A stretch of DNA of 64,000 bases from Agrococcus sp. ProA11 (lineage in GTDB: Bacteria; Actinomycetota; Actinomycetes; Actinomycetales; Microbacteriaceae), in assembly GCF_039880525.1 (NCBI RefSeq), contig NZ_CP156989.1:806001-870000 (forward strand). The letters are read 5' to 3'. Positions 63,364-64,000 of this stretch are shown piece after piece. Numbering within the stretch: the first letter of the stretch is position 1; each line of letters opens with the position of its first letter. The notes beneath the pieces were generated by a model, which was not told the origin of the DNA, did no database searches, and was given only the letters and a program-made list of their open reading frames with translations. The translations under genes were made by a program, and so were the position numbers.

Positions 63364-64000
63364 ATGACTTCCACCCACACCGAGCCGGTGCACGGCGAGC
63401 ACAGCGATGTGCCCGCACTGCAGATCACCGGCCTGAGCGTCGACTTCGCCGTCGACGGCTACTGGATCCCGGCCGCACGAGAGATCTCCTACGAGATCGG
63501 CAGGGGCGAGGTCGTCGCCGTGGTCGGCGAATCCGGCTCCGGCAAGAGCGTCTCGTCCATGGCGATCCTCGACCTGCTGCCGAAGAACGCGCGCGTGCGC
63601 GGCTCGATCAAGCTGGGCGGCGACGAGCTCACCGAGATCTCGCCCACCGAGATGCGCGAGGTGCGCGGCAACCGCGTCTCCGCGATCTTCCAGGAGCCGA
63701 TGACCGCGCTGAACCCCGTGTTCACGGTCGGCTTCCAGATCATGGAGGCCCTGCGCATCCACCGCAACATGGCGCCCAGCGCAGCGCAGGAGCGCGCGCT
63801 GGAGATGCTCGACCTGGTCGAGCTGCCCGATGCCATGAAGGCGTTCAAGTCCTACCCGCACCAGCTCTCCGGCGGTCAGCGCCAGCGCGCCATGATCGCC
63901 ATGGCGCTCTCGCTCGACCCCGAGCTGCTGATCGCGGATGAGCCGACCACGGCGCTCGACGTGACGGTGCAGGCCGAGATCCTCGAGCTCATGCGCGACC
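63364..64000 (+). CDS. Oligopeptide-type ABC ATPase (OppD/DppD), 3' end outside window
   Basis: The first 212 residues are present. Walker A is GESGSGKSV, the Q-loop is FQEPMTALNP, the signature is QLSGGQRQRAMIAMAL and Walker B is LLIADEPTTALDV. CAGGAGGAGGC is directly before the ATG. It powers the permease pair, with a possible second ATPase (OppF) beyond the window. A 62-bp divergent region before it may hold its own promoter, useful since the antisense gene at 62687 splits it from the permeases. Confidence 0.93.
   Translation, partial: MTSTHTEPVHGEHSDVPALQITGLSVDFAVDGYWIPAAREISYEIGRGEVVAVVGESGSGKSVSSMAILDLLPKNARVRGSIKLGGDELTEISPTEMREVRGNRVSAIFQEPMTALNPVFTVGFQIMEALRIHRNMAPSAAQERALEMLDLVELPDAMKAFKSYPHQLSGGQRQRAMIAMALSLDPELLIADEPTTALDVTVQAEILELMRD

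Overview
The window is very GC-rich, packed with genes, and rich in GTG starts and 1-4 bp stop/start overlaps. Gene content points to a high-GC actinobacterium, probably of the family Microbacteriaceae. Pointers are arsenate reductases of the corynebacterial (mycothiol or three-helix) types, a fused MnhA-MnhB antiporter subunit, an actinobacterial condensation-GNAT protein and a single-aptamer glycine riboswitch before gcvTHP. The genus is not resolved. I see no tRNA, rRNA, CRISPR array, insertion sequence or phage gene. The largest gaps are 610-858 (which holds two tiny coupled ORFs) and 31293-31502 (no clear signal); no gene-free stretch reaches 300 bp.

Layout. 1-1380: the end of ychF, then a small P-loop kinase behind a chain of tiny overlapping ORFs. 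1533-2933: a DUF2243 membrane protein and a CtaG-like cytochrome oxidase assembly protein. 2881-10143: an arsenic resistance cluster. The minus strand carries arsO-like flavoprotein, thioredoxin reductase (arsT), acr3, an ArsR-ArsC fusion and two further arsC genes; diverging from it are arsR and an MFS exporter. Arsenate is reduced by up to three ArsC domains, electrons can come through TrxB, and arsenite leaves through Acr3. Three copies of an 18-nt motif sit before arsO, arsR and trxB and look like the ArsR operators.

10190-21858: housekeeping and accessory genes, including a CinA-type domain protein, an MDR dehydrogenase, a UvrA-like ATPase, a flavin amine oxidase, an arfB-CMD-DksA-methyltransferase run, a carboxyethylornithine-synthase-like dehydrogenase and an ABC-F ATPase. 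21862-26604: an amine or amino acid module (Lrp regulator, class III aminotransferase, APC permease, saccharopine-dehydrogenase-like enzyme). 26613-40356: small accessory genes, including a condensation-GNAT fusion, Hsp20, a SNF2 helicase, a DsbA-like protein, a TetR-controlled glyoxalase-fold gene and MFS exporter, and a LOG-family nucleosidase-like protein.

40367-64000: sbcCD; the complete Mrp (Mnh) Na+/H+ antiporter operon in six genes; gcvT-gcvH-gcvP behind a glycine riboswitch; an orphan family-5 solute-binding lipoprotein whose signal-peptide start lies in a palindromic repeat; a CPBP protease flanked by copies of that repeat; and an oligopeptide-type ABC transporter operon. That last operon has an oversized permease and an oppositely oriented PH-domain gene between permease and ATPase. 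The ATPase runs off the window end.
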